Shown here piece by piece: positions 33,903 to 45,000 of a stretch of 64,000 bases of DNA. The DNA comes from Castanea sativa. Taxonomy: Eukaryota > Streptophyta > Magnoliopsida > Fagales > Fagaceae. Made by a program: the position numbers and the translations under genes. Below the pieces are notes generated by a model. That model was not told the origin of the DNA. It saw only the letters and a program-made list of their open reading frames with translations, and did not search any database. The stretch is taken from NCBI RefSeq assembly GCF_040712315.1, contig NC_134020.1:53491751-53555750 (forward strand). Direction: 5' to 3'. Every line of letters begins with the position of its first letter. Position 1 is the stretch's first letter.

Positions 33903-36900
33903 CTCAAACTCAAGGTGGATGTGAGACCAACTTGAGGTTGTCAACCAAATCACGAAGGCGTCCCTTAGGATGGGACTTGGTGAAGATGTCTGCAAGTTGA
34001 TCTTTGGAGGAGACGGAGAAGAGCTTGAGAGCACCATGAACAAGATGATAACGGATAAAATGACAATCAATCTCAATATGTTTAGTCCGTTCATGGAAGA
34101 CATCATTATGAGCAATGTGAATGGCACTCTGATTATCACAATAAAGAGGTGTAGCAGAGGATGTAGACACACCTAAGTACGTAAGAAGCCATCGTAACCA
34201 AAGAAGCTCGGATGTGGTATCGGCAAGAGCACGATATTCGCTTCGATCTTGGAGCGGGCCACAAAGGTTTGTTTCTTACTTCGCCAAGAAATCAAGGAAG
34301 AGCCAAGTAGAAAACAATAGCCAGTGGTAGACCTACGATCAGTGGGATCTCCTGCCCAATCAGCATCAGAGAATGCACGAAGTACAAGAGGAGATTGAGT
34401 TGAGTAGAAAAGGCCATGGAAGAGAGTGCCCTTCAAGTAACGAAGAATGCGCAGAACAGCAGCATAGTGAGTCGATCGTGGAGCAGACAAATGCGGGCCG
34501 ACGATGAACAGCATAAGAGATGTCTGGACGAGTAACTGTGAGATAAACTAGGCTGCCAACTAATCGTCTGTAAAGAGAAGGATTAGACAATGGTTTCCCC
34601 CCCGAGGGAGTCAGATGCGCATTAAGCTCAACTGGGGTGTCAACAGTTTTGCTGTCAGTGAGTCCAGCACGAGACAAAAGATCAGAAGCATACTTGGCTT
34701 GAGTAATATAAAGACCATCTGAGGAACGAGTGATTTCAAGCCCCAAGAAATAGCTAAGGTGTCCAAGATCTTTCATCTCAAACTGCTGATTGGAGTCAAT
34801 GGAGAGACCTGGAGGAGGTTGCATGTAAACTTCTTCACTCAAGTCCCCATTAAGGAATGCATTTTTCACATCCATCTGAAAAAGATCCCATTTTCTAGCA
34901 GCAGCAACAGCCAGGAGGGCACGAACAGATGAGATGCGGGCAACTGGTGCAAAGGTCTCTTCATAATCAATCCCATACTCCTGTGTAAAACCTTTTGCAA
35001 CAAGGCGAGCCTTATAGCGCTCAATGGACCCATCTGAGCGAGTCTTAATCTTGTAGATCCACTTACAACCAACCACAGACTGTCCAGGAGGGAGAGGAAC
35101 TAAGTCCCAAGTATGGTTTTTGGTTAATGCATCAATTTCCTCTTTCATTGCAACCTGCCATAAAGGGTCAGTGGAGGCCTCACGATAGGTTTGAGGCTCG
35201 TGGAGTGTAGCAAGTGCAGTGTAACAATGGTAATCAAGTAAATGTGTAGGAATGGATCTTACCCGGGTGGAGTGACGATGTGGAATGTCTTGTGGAGGTG
35301 GAAGGTCTTGTGGAGGATCTTCAGGCGGAGCAGGAGCGGGAGACCCAGGCTCGAGTTGGGATAGCTCGTCATCAATCTGTTCATCTTCGACCTGGCCAGA
35401 AGAGACATTAAAAGGATCGGGTGTTTGGATAGAGAAGTCTAAAGGAGGATCAATTGGAGTTGGAGAAGGAACATGAGACTCCTCTGGAAAAACTTCAAGT
35501 ACAGATGAGGTAGTGAGAGAAGAACGAAAATGAGAGAGTTCAACAAACAAGCGGTGTTCCCAGAAGACAACATTACGAGAAACACGAAGGCGATGAGAGA
35601 CAGGATCATAACAGCGATACCCTTTTTGTGTTTCGCCATAACCAAGGAAACAGCAGAGTCTAGATCGAGGCTCAAGTTTGTTGTGCTCATGAGACTGAAG
35701 AAGAACGAAACAAGCAGATCCAAAAGAGCGAAGGTGATGATAGTCAGGGGGTGACCCAAAGAGGAGCTCATACGGAGTTTGATTATGGATGACAGTGCTT
35801 GGAATTCGGTTAATGGTGTGAACGGCATGAAGAGCGGCTTCACCCCCAGAATGGAGGAGGAACCTTGGCAGAAAGAAGAAGAGTACGAACAGTGTCAAGA
35901 ATATGACGAAGTTTACGTTCAGCTCGACCATTTTGTTGAGAGGTACCTGGACAAGTTAGATGATGTACAGTGCCATAGGAGTGTAACAGAGCTTGAAAAG
36001 CATATTGAGTGTATTCAAGAGCATTATCAGAACGAAATATTTTGATTCTTTTGGAGAATTGGGTTTCAACCATTTTTGCAAAGTTACTATATATTGGCAA
36101 AATTTCAGAACGAGATTTCATAGGAAATATCCAACTGTAACGAGAATAATCATCGATGAAAACAACAAAATATCGAGATCCACCAATACTAGCAACAGGA
36201 GAAGGTCCCCAAACATCAGAATGAATTAACTCAAAAATACTATTGGAAATAGAATCACTATTATTAAAAGGTAAAGCTGGCTGTTTTCCTAACTGGCATG
36301 AAGTACAATCAAAATTGTCTTTGGACACAGAACCTAACAAACCCTTAGAAACTAACTGTTGTACCCGAGAAGAGGGTGCATGACCAAGACGAGAGTGCCA
36401 AAGTGAGAGAGAAGGTAGGGAAGACACCGCAGCAGCAGCAGCAGCAACAGACACCGGAGCAACAGGTGGAAGATGAAGATTATCCACTGGAAACATACGC
36501 CCAACTCTAGGGCCGGTCCCAAGCTCTTGCCCCGTCCTCGGATCCTGCACAATACACCCAGAATAGTCAAAAATAAGGCGATAACCTAGTTCAGCTAATT
36601 GTCCCACGTAACACAAATTATAGGATAGGTCGGGAACATGGTAGACCCCGGGGAACGAGAGAGGTTAGAGGTTGAAACAAAACCAAGACTATTCCCATGC
36701 ATGGTGGAACCATCAGCTATGTGAATATTGAGGGGATGTGGAGCAGGGTCAAGTTTAGAGAATAAGGACGAGTGAGGTGTCATGTGGTTGCAACAGGCAG
36801 AATCAAAAAGCCAAGTTTGAGACTTACCGGGTAAAACTGAGAGAGTAGTGGAAAAAGATGCATTACCAGCCATACGAACAGCTTGAGCTATGATCTCCTG

Positions 36901-37823
36901 TAGGTCAGTGGGTGAGAGGTTGATAGTGGATCCAGAAGACTGGGACTCAGCTGAAATGGGAGGCATTGGCGGAGTAGACTCAGTGTTAGCAAGCTGCGGC
37001 GGTAGATTTGTTGCGACGGTAACAAGTCTCAATAGTGTGGCCAGGGCGCTTGCAATAGTTGCAGAACTTTTTATTGGGCTGTCTGCGACGATTGTTGGAG
37101 CCAGAAGAATCACCTGAGTGCTGAGGTTGCTCTATGGAAGGAGTAAGGGCCAGAACATTAAACTTATCCTGGACTCGAAGAGTTGCAAGGCGAGCTTCTT
37201 CTCTGACTAACTCATTCACAGCAGTATCAAGAGAGGGAGGAGGACAACGATTCAGAAGCTGACCTCGAATGGGCTCATAGTCCTTGTGGAGTGACATCAG
37301 GAACTCATAGAGACGAAATTCATCTCTAATAGCAGCATATTGTTGGGCATCTTTTGAGCATGCCCAAGTTGGATCAGAAAGGTCAATTTGGTCCCAAATG
37401 AAGCGAAGCTGATCATTGTAGTCATTGATGGATTGCCTCGGTTCTTGCCTGAGTTGATGCAATTCAACCACTAACTGATATTTCACGGATCCGTGAGTAG
37501 TAGAGTATCTTTTGGCCAACATATCCCATGCCGATTTCGCATCATCAAAGCCTTGACAAATTGGAGATGGAGGGAATGGAAGTATTTCGAATCCATGTGA
37601 GGATCATGTGATTGTGACTATCCCATTCAATCATGCGATTGAGAAAAGAAGCATCTTCTTCACTTGCCCCCTTCACAGGAATAGTGATTGCACCAGTGCA
37701 ATAATGCCAGAGCATGCGACCCTTAAGGAAACTGCGCATAGCTTGAGACCAAGATAAGTAATTCCTAGTCCCCTCCAATACAGTATTGATGGGACGAGGA
37801 AGAAAAACATCATTTTTATCCAT
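33903..37823 (-). pseudogene. copia gag-pol, several frameshifts, reverse-transcriptase core deleted
   Basis: Gag starts at 37823 (MDKNDVFLPRPINTVLEG) and shifts frame near 37545; it then runs through 37522-36986 to a zinc knuckle (CNYCKRPGHTIETC). Another shift precedes the protease region (WLFDSACCNHMT, near 36800). The integrase part (36616-35840) has LWHSRLGHAPSSRVQQL and an IHSDVWGP core. A shift near 35850 leads to the RT frame (35931-34366) with WKWIYKIK-like and FLNGDLSEEVYMQPPPGL motifs. Directly after PPPGLSIDSNQQ the frame jumps to FEMKDLGHLSYFLGLEI, so the stretch holding the YVDD catalytic motif is missing without loss of frame. Two more shifts lie in RNase H (near 34500 and 34240). 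It cannot make a working polyprotein and would need help to move. Confidence 0.9.
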
Positions 37824-37961
37824 TTAGAGACACAATATGCAAAAACAGACTGCAAAAATGAAATCTACGCGAAAAACTGAGTACGGAGAACCTGGCCCGA
37901 AAAAGTCAACTCCAGAAAAGTCAACGGTCAAAAGTCCAAGTCAACGGTCAACGGTCAGAGG

Positions 37962-38100
37962 TGACGTCAGCAGCGCGCTGGAAGGTGACGTCAGCGATGA
38001 CGTGGCAGGCTGACGTGGCAAGCTGACGTGACGGGCTGACGTGGTAGCTGACGTGACAAGCTGACGTGGCGGATGACGTGTCTAGGGCTGACGTCAGCAG
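37962..38100. promoter_or_regulatory. Array of ten TGACGT motifs in the copia leader
   Basis: Ten TGACGT hexamers in about 135 bases, mostly as ctgacgtggc or ctgacgtgac, with the palindrome TGACGTCA at least three times. TGACG/ACGT cores are classic sites for TGA and other bZIP factors. The array lies between the primer-binding site and gag, on the transcribed leader. Just upstream (37905-37956) several gtcaa/ggtca words give TTGAC cores on the element's own strand. Confidence 0.8.
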
Positions 38101-38107
38101 GACAGAC

Positions 38108-38208
38108 CTGGCGCGTGGCAGCGCGTGGCGGCTCAGATCAGCGCGTGGCGGCGCGTGGGCGCGTGACCTTTAGGGCAGAACCTTTGGGTGGCGCGTGAGG
38201 GCGCGTGG
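38108..38208. repeat. GCGCGTGG repeat cluster in the copia leader
   Basis: About seven copies of gcgcgtgg/gcgcgtga in 100 bases, directly after the TGACGT array. This makes the leader far more GC- and CpG-rich than the rest of the window. Confidence 0.8.
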
Positions 38209-38518
38209 AAGCTCCGATGACTGTAAGGTTTTCATGAGCAGGCAGATCGGAGCAAGACGATCTTCGTGGTACCTTCAGAAAATTTTTCGGAGCAATATTC
38301 ACGGCGGTGCCGAAAAGGCAGTGGTCTTTGTAGTGTTCAAACTCCCCAACAGCGGCTGCTACAGGGCCGGAACCTGAGGACGATGTCTGGAAGACTCAAA
38401 GGTTCAACGGCGAAAGACTGTGGCAGTTGTTGTGACAGCGGAAGCAATATGAAGAATGGAGATACACCAATAAAGACAAGACTGCGAAGAAAAGGTCAAA
38501 GCAGTGGCTCTGATACCA

Positions 38519-38721
38519 TGTTAGAAATACTGAATTGAATAGTATTGTATTTCTCAAGTAAAATAATATACATGAGTGCCTTTATATAGGAGGCATATGA
38601 GTGCTGTACAAGTAAATATGAGTGCAGTACAAGTAGTACAGTGTGCAGTACAAGTAGTACAGTGTGCAGTACAAGTAAGTGATCTAAATGAGCCAAGCCC
38701 ACATATGAGTGTACGTTAACA
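38519..38721 (-). repeat. 5' LTR of the copia element
   Basis: 203 bp, next to the primer-binding site at 38506-38518. Near-identical to the 3' LTR (two differences seen by eye). Confidence 0.95.
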
Positions 38722-38726
38722 ATCAC

Positions 38727-39855
38727 AAAATCTATAACAATAATTAGCATTACAGTACTACCCCTATTCCAATAGAGTTGTGTTTATTACACACAAACTA
38801 GTTTGCATAGTTTTACACAACTTAAAAAATAACTGAAATTTTGATTGGAAGTCATAATTTTTAACTTAAAATTCATAACTTTAAAACATAATTTCAATTT
38901 GTTTGGATGGTGTAAAACCGTGTTTTACGGTTTATGTGCAATAAGTATTTCTCGTCCCAACAAGGTGAGACTTGCGGGGACTTGGGAGAGGGAGAGGGAG
39001 AGGGTGAGGCCTAGGGTGCCCATGACATGCTTGCTTAGTGGGCCTAAATCATTTTCTCCCTTCTTGGGCATAGATCTCTCTAGCTGAAGGGTAAGGATCC
39101 TCTAAAGCTCACCTTGTTGCTGGACTTCTTTGTTTTTCTTTTTACCCATTTTTTGGTTATGACTCTTTGAATTTGGTTCCTCTAATTGTTTATAAGACTA
39201 ATATGACATTGAGGCATGCCAGTTTTCAAGGTGAAATTGAATCTGTTGGGGAAATAAATTCCACAATGTATATGTGTGAATTAAATTAAATGAATTTCAA
39301 GCAAAAAAAAAAAATCATAATGAAAATAATCGAGCAAACATATATAGTGAAAACACAACACGATCCTCTAGTGTAAAGGGAAACAGCATAGTGCAATTTT
39401 GATAAATCAACTATATAAAATAGAGATTACAATATACTAATGTTTGTGCAAAATTTCAATTCACAATAAAATTTGGTAATACAACAATAAATCTGGAGTA
39501 AATACAATATATCTACAAAACACTGGGACCAGTAAAACCAACACAATAGCAGAATCTTCCCTTTAAATATGTCAACTGTTTGTTGTTGTGGCACTGAAGA
39601 ATTTCTACAATAAAATACCTCCAATTTATTTCCCTTTTGAGTAGCTTGAGCAAAAAAAAAAAAAAACTCTTGTTTAATCTGTCACTCACTCCAGTGGCAA
39701 CTTTAGAAATTTTTCTTAAGATATTCTTTAAAAAGCATAAATTACACAATCTAATAAAAAAAGAAATTCATATATTGACAACAACAATAATAAAAAAACA
39801 CGTAAATATATAAAATTTACAATTGCCTTCTACAAGTTTTCATATTTTGAAATCA
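38727..39855. other. Repeat-derived intergenic DNA
   Basis: 38780-38945 has mirrored words (tagttttacacaac ... ggtgtaaaaccgtg) suggesting a small MITE. 38980-39010 has a short ggagag run. The remainder up to 39855 is AT-rich, with A-runs near 39303 and 39655, and probably belongs to the 3' part of the hAT element that follows. No gene seen. Confidence 0.4.
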
Positions 39856-42176
39856 TTACATGATAGTCTCATTATCAATGTTACAAACTACATCTCTTTC
39901 AATATACACAACTAAGCAATTATTTATCCATTGATCTCCCATTTGATTGCACAGTTCATTCTTTATATATTTCACTGCTGAAAAACTTCTTTCTACTGTT
40001 GCAGTAGCGACAGGAAGGGTCAAAACTAACTTCACAAGCAAATAGACTAATGGATAAGTCTCATGCTTCTCTGTGTTCACTAACTTTTCAGTAAGTTCAC
40101 TAATTCTTTGAAGCTTTAAAAACAAGTCATTGCTACGCATATCAAAAATGTAATTCTGAAGTTGAGCGTTAAGTGCCAAGATATCTGTCCCAAGAAAATT
40201 ATACGAATAAAACTTTGCTAGACGTATCAACTTTTCCATATCAAAAGCCACAAATGAATTACTTGGATTCAAGCAAGCCATACAAAGTAGCAAATTGGTA
40301 TTCACATAAAAAAAATGGTTGTTAAGCTCTTGAAGTTGCATAGCTATGACTGTGTAGAATAATTCAACACGATAATGATGTAAATTTGTATTTTGTTAGG
40401 TGTTGCATCACGACCTACCACTAACTACAAATATTTCATCAATGTTCAAGATAAGAATATCACGTGTAGTACAAAATGAAAATACTTCAGTCGATAAAGA
40501 TATCTATTCATCATCTCTCACACTTGCAATCATTGCTTGAACACTTTAATAGGATCCATAGCATTTACTATATCTTGATTTTTTATTTTTTTTTGCAATG
40601 CTATTGACAATTCATTTGTAATCCCTAAAATGTTTTTCATCAAGTGTAGAGTAAAGAAAAATTCAAAAGATAGAATTGACCTCATAATAGATCGAGTTTT
40701 AACTTTTTGGTCGAAAAGGTTATCTTCTTCAATAATCTTAAGTACATCAACAAAAACAAAGAACATCAAAATCAAGTTGAGAATAGTCCCATAATATGAT
40801 CTCCAACGTGTATCATTAGGACGTTTAAGATTTGTCTCTTGATTCAAACCTTGCCCACTTCTACATATACCGTTCTCTAATTCTTCTTTAATTTTGGCAA
40901 ATTGTGCATCTTGAAGAGCATCTCTTCTCTTGCAAGAGTCTCCAACAACAATTACTAAATTACTAACCACATAAAAAAATTCAACAATGTTAATGTGATT
41001 TTTAGCAACGACAACAAGTGTTAATTAAAGTTGATGAGCAAAACAATGGACATAAAATGTTGACTTATTCTCTTTCAAAATTAAAGTTTTGAAACCATTG
41101 ATATCACCTTGCATATTACTAACCCCGTCATAACCTTGCCCACGTAGTTTCCATAAACTCAAATTATGTTCACAAAGTAAATATTCAATAGCATATTTGA
41201 GTGATAAAGCGGCGGTACTTGCTACATGTACAATACCAAGGAACCGCTCTATAATTATTCATTTTTTGTTCACATAAAGAAGAACGATAGTCATTTGCTC
41301 TTTCACTGAGATATCACGTGACTCATCAACTAATATTGAAAAGAACTTATTGTCAATATCCTTGATGATGTCTTTGGATGTTTCATGTGCAATTGCATTC
41401 ACAATGTTTTTTTGAATTTCATGGTGGGAAAGCTTGCAATATTTCGGAGCTTTTTGCAAAACTTCATTGATAGATTCATTGTGATCCCCTAAAAAATGTA
41501 GAAGTTCAAGGAAATTTCCTTTATCACTTGAACCTTGAGATTTATCGTGACTACGAAAAGCTAATCCTCGGCATAAAAGAAATCTTATGCAATCAACTAT
41601 TGCATTTAATTGAACCCGATATTCAATTTTATCTTGATTTGATTCCTAAACCAAAACACTTTAAATATATTGTTTTTCCTTCATTAGATCTTCACTCTTC
41701 TTGACAGCTTGGTTATGAGCACTATTGACTCCTTCTACATGGGGATTTAACTTCTCTTTTTTATTCCAAAGTTTGAATCATTTCGTTACAAAAGTCTCAC
41801 CTCCTCCTTGCTACCAACATCTTGCCCAAATAGGTAGCAATATAAACAAAATACTGCATCATTGTCTATACTAAATTACAACCACTTTCTATTTACATAC
41901 CATTCAGATCTAAATTGACAGGGTTTTTCAGAAAAATATGTTAAGAGGGTAATCATCGTTTTGGAAAACAGTTTGACAAGGGCTTTTTTGTAAATAATAT
42001 CTTCTTATTTCATCATGATTACTAGGATAATAAGATGATATCTTTTTTCGTAGCCAAAGATCTAAAGGAAGATTTTCTAAGTTAAAATCAACACGAATTC
42101 ACTTAGAAGATAAAAATGAATCTTGCACATGAGATGAATATTGGGTACGTGGTTTTCTTATCAAATATTTGTTCAT
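39856..42176 (-). pseudogene. Decayed hAT transposase (TTF-zinc-finger / DUF4371 / dimerisation domain type)
   Basis: Read on the minus strand from an ATG at 42176 (MNKYLIRKPRTQYSSHVQDS). The N-terminal zinc-finger part includes NDAVFCLYCYLFGQDVG. A DUF4371-like core follows (SILVDESRDISVKEQMTIVL at about 41459-41259), then the middle domain (40970-40530, with RPNDTRWRSYYGTI). The C-terminal hAT dimerisation domain is at about 40341-39856, with LPVATATVERSFSAVKYIKN. Many stops and shifts break the frame, so it is inactive. It resembles plant zinc finger MYM-type protein 1-like transposases. Terminal repeats and target duplication were not located. Confidence 0.85.
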
Positions 42177-43250
42177 AATTCTAGTAAAAGAATAAACAAT
42201 AAATTATAAGTTTATTTGAAATATCAATAAAATTATTAATTATTGTTGTTTAGTTGTTTCGTTAATTTGTTTGTTTCTTATAAGCTGGTTAATTAAATCA
42301 TTAATTATTATTTATTAGTTGCTTCATTATTTTTCTTTACTAAGTATTAGCACACACTTAACTCCATTGCTATTGCTTTGCTCCCTGATCATACTTAAGA
42401 TAAAGTGCAAAAGTTTAGCGCAAGCTTGCACTGTGCATTTACCGTTTGTTGTGAGAAGTAAAAGTCAAGATGGTAAAAAAAAATTAACTCTTTACCTTTT
42501 TAATTTTTTTGCTTTTTACTATCATAACCGTTACAATTCAGTGAATTCACAAGAAACTTTGACTGAAAATTGCATGCACTGCTCTTCGAACTCTATTCGG
42601 TTATTGAGATCTGGTTTGATTATTGATGGCCAAGATTAAGAGTTAAAAAATTTACTTTTAATCTTAACCCTAGATCAAAAGGTTTACTTATTTTACAGTT
42701 TTTCCTCTCACAATTGCATGACTATATATATAGGAGCTCGTGATCCGAATCCTCAATGACCCAACGAATCTCTATACTTCTTCATCATGCTTGTCTTCTT
42801 TAGCGTGTAAAAGACACGCTCAAATCAAAATCACATCTCATATAAAGCTTCTGACTTTATTTATTGCTTCAAAGGTATACACGTACTGCCACAACAACAG
42901 GAAATACAGAAAAGTTTGACTTCTGTGCATGCCTTGCTTATCAAGCAATCACAACACGTGGAGCAAGTGAAGTGTTTCTCATTCTGAAAATGAAATGAGG
43001 AAAAGAGGTAAATGGGAAAGGGAAATAGAGGTGGATGAAGTTTTTGGAGCTGGGTAGTTTGTCTTTTGCTTTTTGTCTTTCTTTTTGTTTATGTAATATT
43101 ATTATTATTATTATTTTTGGTGTTATTCTGACCAGACTTCTTTAAACCATTTTTCGTTTGAGTAAGCTGAGATGTTTGTAAAGCCTCGGATCATGATAAC
43201 AATACATAATACTGATTGATATCGGAATAAAAAAAAATGGAAATACATAT
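42177..43250. other. Intergenic: hAT flank and a stretch similar to the CCCH gene 3' flank
   Basis: 42177-42720 is AT-rich hAT flank. 43020-43135 has pyrimidine-rich, leader-like sequence ending gttattctgaccagacttct, similar to gttattctgaccggacttct at 55277-55296. 43160-43250 (tttgtaaagcctcg ... aatacataatactgattgatat) resembles 32905-32990 in the CCCH gene 3' flank. No open gene. Confidence 0.5.
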
Positions 43251-43487
43251 TGATGGGACTGACGAGTTATATCATCTTGGACGACTTCAGAAAATACCTT
43301 CGTCCATCTGTCCTTAGCATAGACGAGAGCAAGCAAGTCATTGATAAGAAGATTTAATACATCGGACAGTTACAAATCAATTGTCAGACCGTTGGAGCCT
43401 GATCAATATGCACACTAATAATCTCTGAGGCGTTACAAGAAAGATCATTAAAATCCCAATCAAAACCCCAACGGCTAGAAACTAAAA

Positions 43488-43491
<4 letters not shown>

Positions 43492-43542
<51 letters not shown>
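43492..43542. repeat. TA microsatellite inside a solo LTR
   Basis: About 25 TA units, at the place of the expected core promoter TATA box of the LTR. The following gtacacactccttagg is unique sequence. Confidence 0.95.
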
Positions 43543-43550
<8 letters not shown>

Positions 43551-43635
43551 CTCCTTAGGAGTACAGGAGGTACATAATTCCACTCAAAAGAAATACTTTT
43601 ACACTTTTTATTTACTCTCAAGAGATTGCCATATA

Positions 43636-43641
43636 GTTTCT

Positions 43642-43674
<33 letters not shown>
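43636..43674 (+). mobile_element. Minimal poly(A) retroposon with target-site duplication
   Basis: The insert is only gtttctc followed by 32 A. It is bounded by an exact 11-base repeat ATTGCCATATA at 43625-43635 and 43675-43685. The pattern is that of a target-primed reverse transcription event that copied little more than a poly(A) tail. Confidence 0.75.
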
Positions 43675-43678
<4 letters not shown>

Positions 43679-43827
43679 CCATATACTAAGGCATTGGAAG
43701 CGTTGTGGCAGACGCCACACCAGTGTCCATCTCAGGAAAGCTTTAATCCATTTTGCAGGGACAGCGACGATGTCTCGGCGTCATCTGGATGAATATATTC
43801 TACTGACAATTTGACTTCATCACATAT

Positions 43828-44912
43828 AAGCTAAGAATAATTATCATACAGCCGCAACTTGCATAAGTGTAGAGTATGGATTGCAAAGCTTGTGTTATGA
43901 GATTACAGGCTTGTTTGGTTAAACAATTGTTTTCGTTGTTTAAATAATAGTACACGTATTTTTACAACACTTTTTTTATTTACACATATTTTCACAACAG
44001 TTAAACAATAGTATTAAAAACTCTTACCAAACCGACCTTATTTGACAAATACAAGCCAGATTAAGTGGCACGTGCAAGTGTTGTTATCTGTTTTTTTGGT
44101 AAATGAGTTGTAGACTTGTAGTTACATTACGTTTCTATATGAAAAAAGAAACACTCAACTTTCTTAACTATATAACCAAGATCCATAACTTTGGGCATGT
44201 TCAGTAATATTCAACACTCGGCATTATTTGCAAGTTGGTTAATGGGATGGGAATGAATAAAAATGTGTTTAAATACGTCATATGTGTCAAATAATTATTC
44301 AAGAGAAAAAGTGTAATTTTATTGGTATTTTCATTTTAATATTGTTCAAGACTAAAAGAATGGCATATTGTATGGTTCATCCATTTAATTAATGAGTCTC
44401 CAAGTTAAATGAAGGTTTGTAAAGCAGAGCATTCATAGGATGCTACAAATTTAGTTTTTAGCACCTCAACAAACTATTTCATCTACTTTACCAACTCATT
44501 TTATAATACATCTAATATTCTTTTTTTTTTTTACCACTTTATTTTAAATAATATAAATAGCTCTTTTTTTTTATACAAGATAAAATTTTACTCTAACCTA
44601 ATCTAAGTGTATATGTGTGTGAAGCTCCCTCCTGGAGACTTGAACTCCGGCCCTTGCCCCCCACACCCCACACCCCACAAGCACTTATACTTGTAGAGTG
44701 ACCATCGCAAAAACAATTACCACAAAAACAGCCACAACCACCTCTACACTAGCCACAACCACAACCCACTACAGAAAAAATAAAATAAAAGCCACAACCC
44801 ATCACTACCAACCACAACTACCACCACCACCATCATAGAGAATGAGAGATAGATATAAGAGGAGAGATAAGAGAGAGGGAGTAAGAAAAAAGAAAAGAGA
44901 GAATAGAGGAAT

Positions 44913-44975
<63 letters not shown>

Positions 44976-45000
44976 TTATTTGATAATAGAATAAAGAATT
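43828..45000. other. Intergenic: MITE-like sequence, SINE-like piece, GA microsatellite
   Basis: 44430-44520 starts with gagcattcataggatgcta, a Tourist-like MITE start. 44590-44710 reads on the minus strand as gtggggtgtggg, ggcaagggccgg and agttcaagtctcc, with a B-box-like gttcaagtc, so it may be a SINE fragment in reverse. 44700-44830 is CCA/ACC-rich. 44914-44970 is a GA microsatellite. No gene was identified. Confidence 0.45.

Larger units (their letters stand above)
33694..38721 (-). mobile_element. Complete but defective Ty1/copia retrotransposon, TSD ATCAC
   Basis: Two 203-bp LTRs (33694-33896 and 38519-38721) begin TGTTAG and end TTAACA, with ATCAC on both outer sides (33689-33693 and 38722-38726). 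On the minus strand the primer-binding site TGGTATCAGAGCC (complement of 38506-38518) directly follows the 5' LTR and fits initiator methionine tRNA. A purine-rich tract ending gagggggg precedes the 3' LTR. Domain order gag, protease, integrase, RT, RNase H is that of copia. The two LTRs differ visibly at only two positions, both transitions, so insertion is fairly recent. Confidence 0.95.
43251..43822 (+). mobile_element. Solo LTR, TGAT...ATCA family, copy 3, TSD CATAT
   Basis: Begins TGATGGGACTGACGAG and ends GACTTCATCA, flanked by CATAT at 43246-43250 and 43823-43827. The 3' part follows the family pattern: a cattggaag...gtggcagacgccacaccagtg block, then tttgcaggg. It differs strongly from the other copies, so it is older or a separate subfamily. 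A TA microsatellite at 43492-43542 sits where the promoter TATA would be, and a poly(A) insertion lies within (43636-43674). Confidence 0.8.

Noticed and set aside
35279..36229. Plus-strand open frames inside the copia element
   Set aside because: They are opposite-strand shadows of integrase and RT coding sequence.
43490..43814. Open frames through the TA microsatellite and poly(A) run
   Set aside because: They translate simple repeats (YIYIYI, KKKK) and span a solo LTR.
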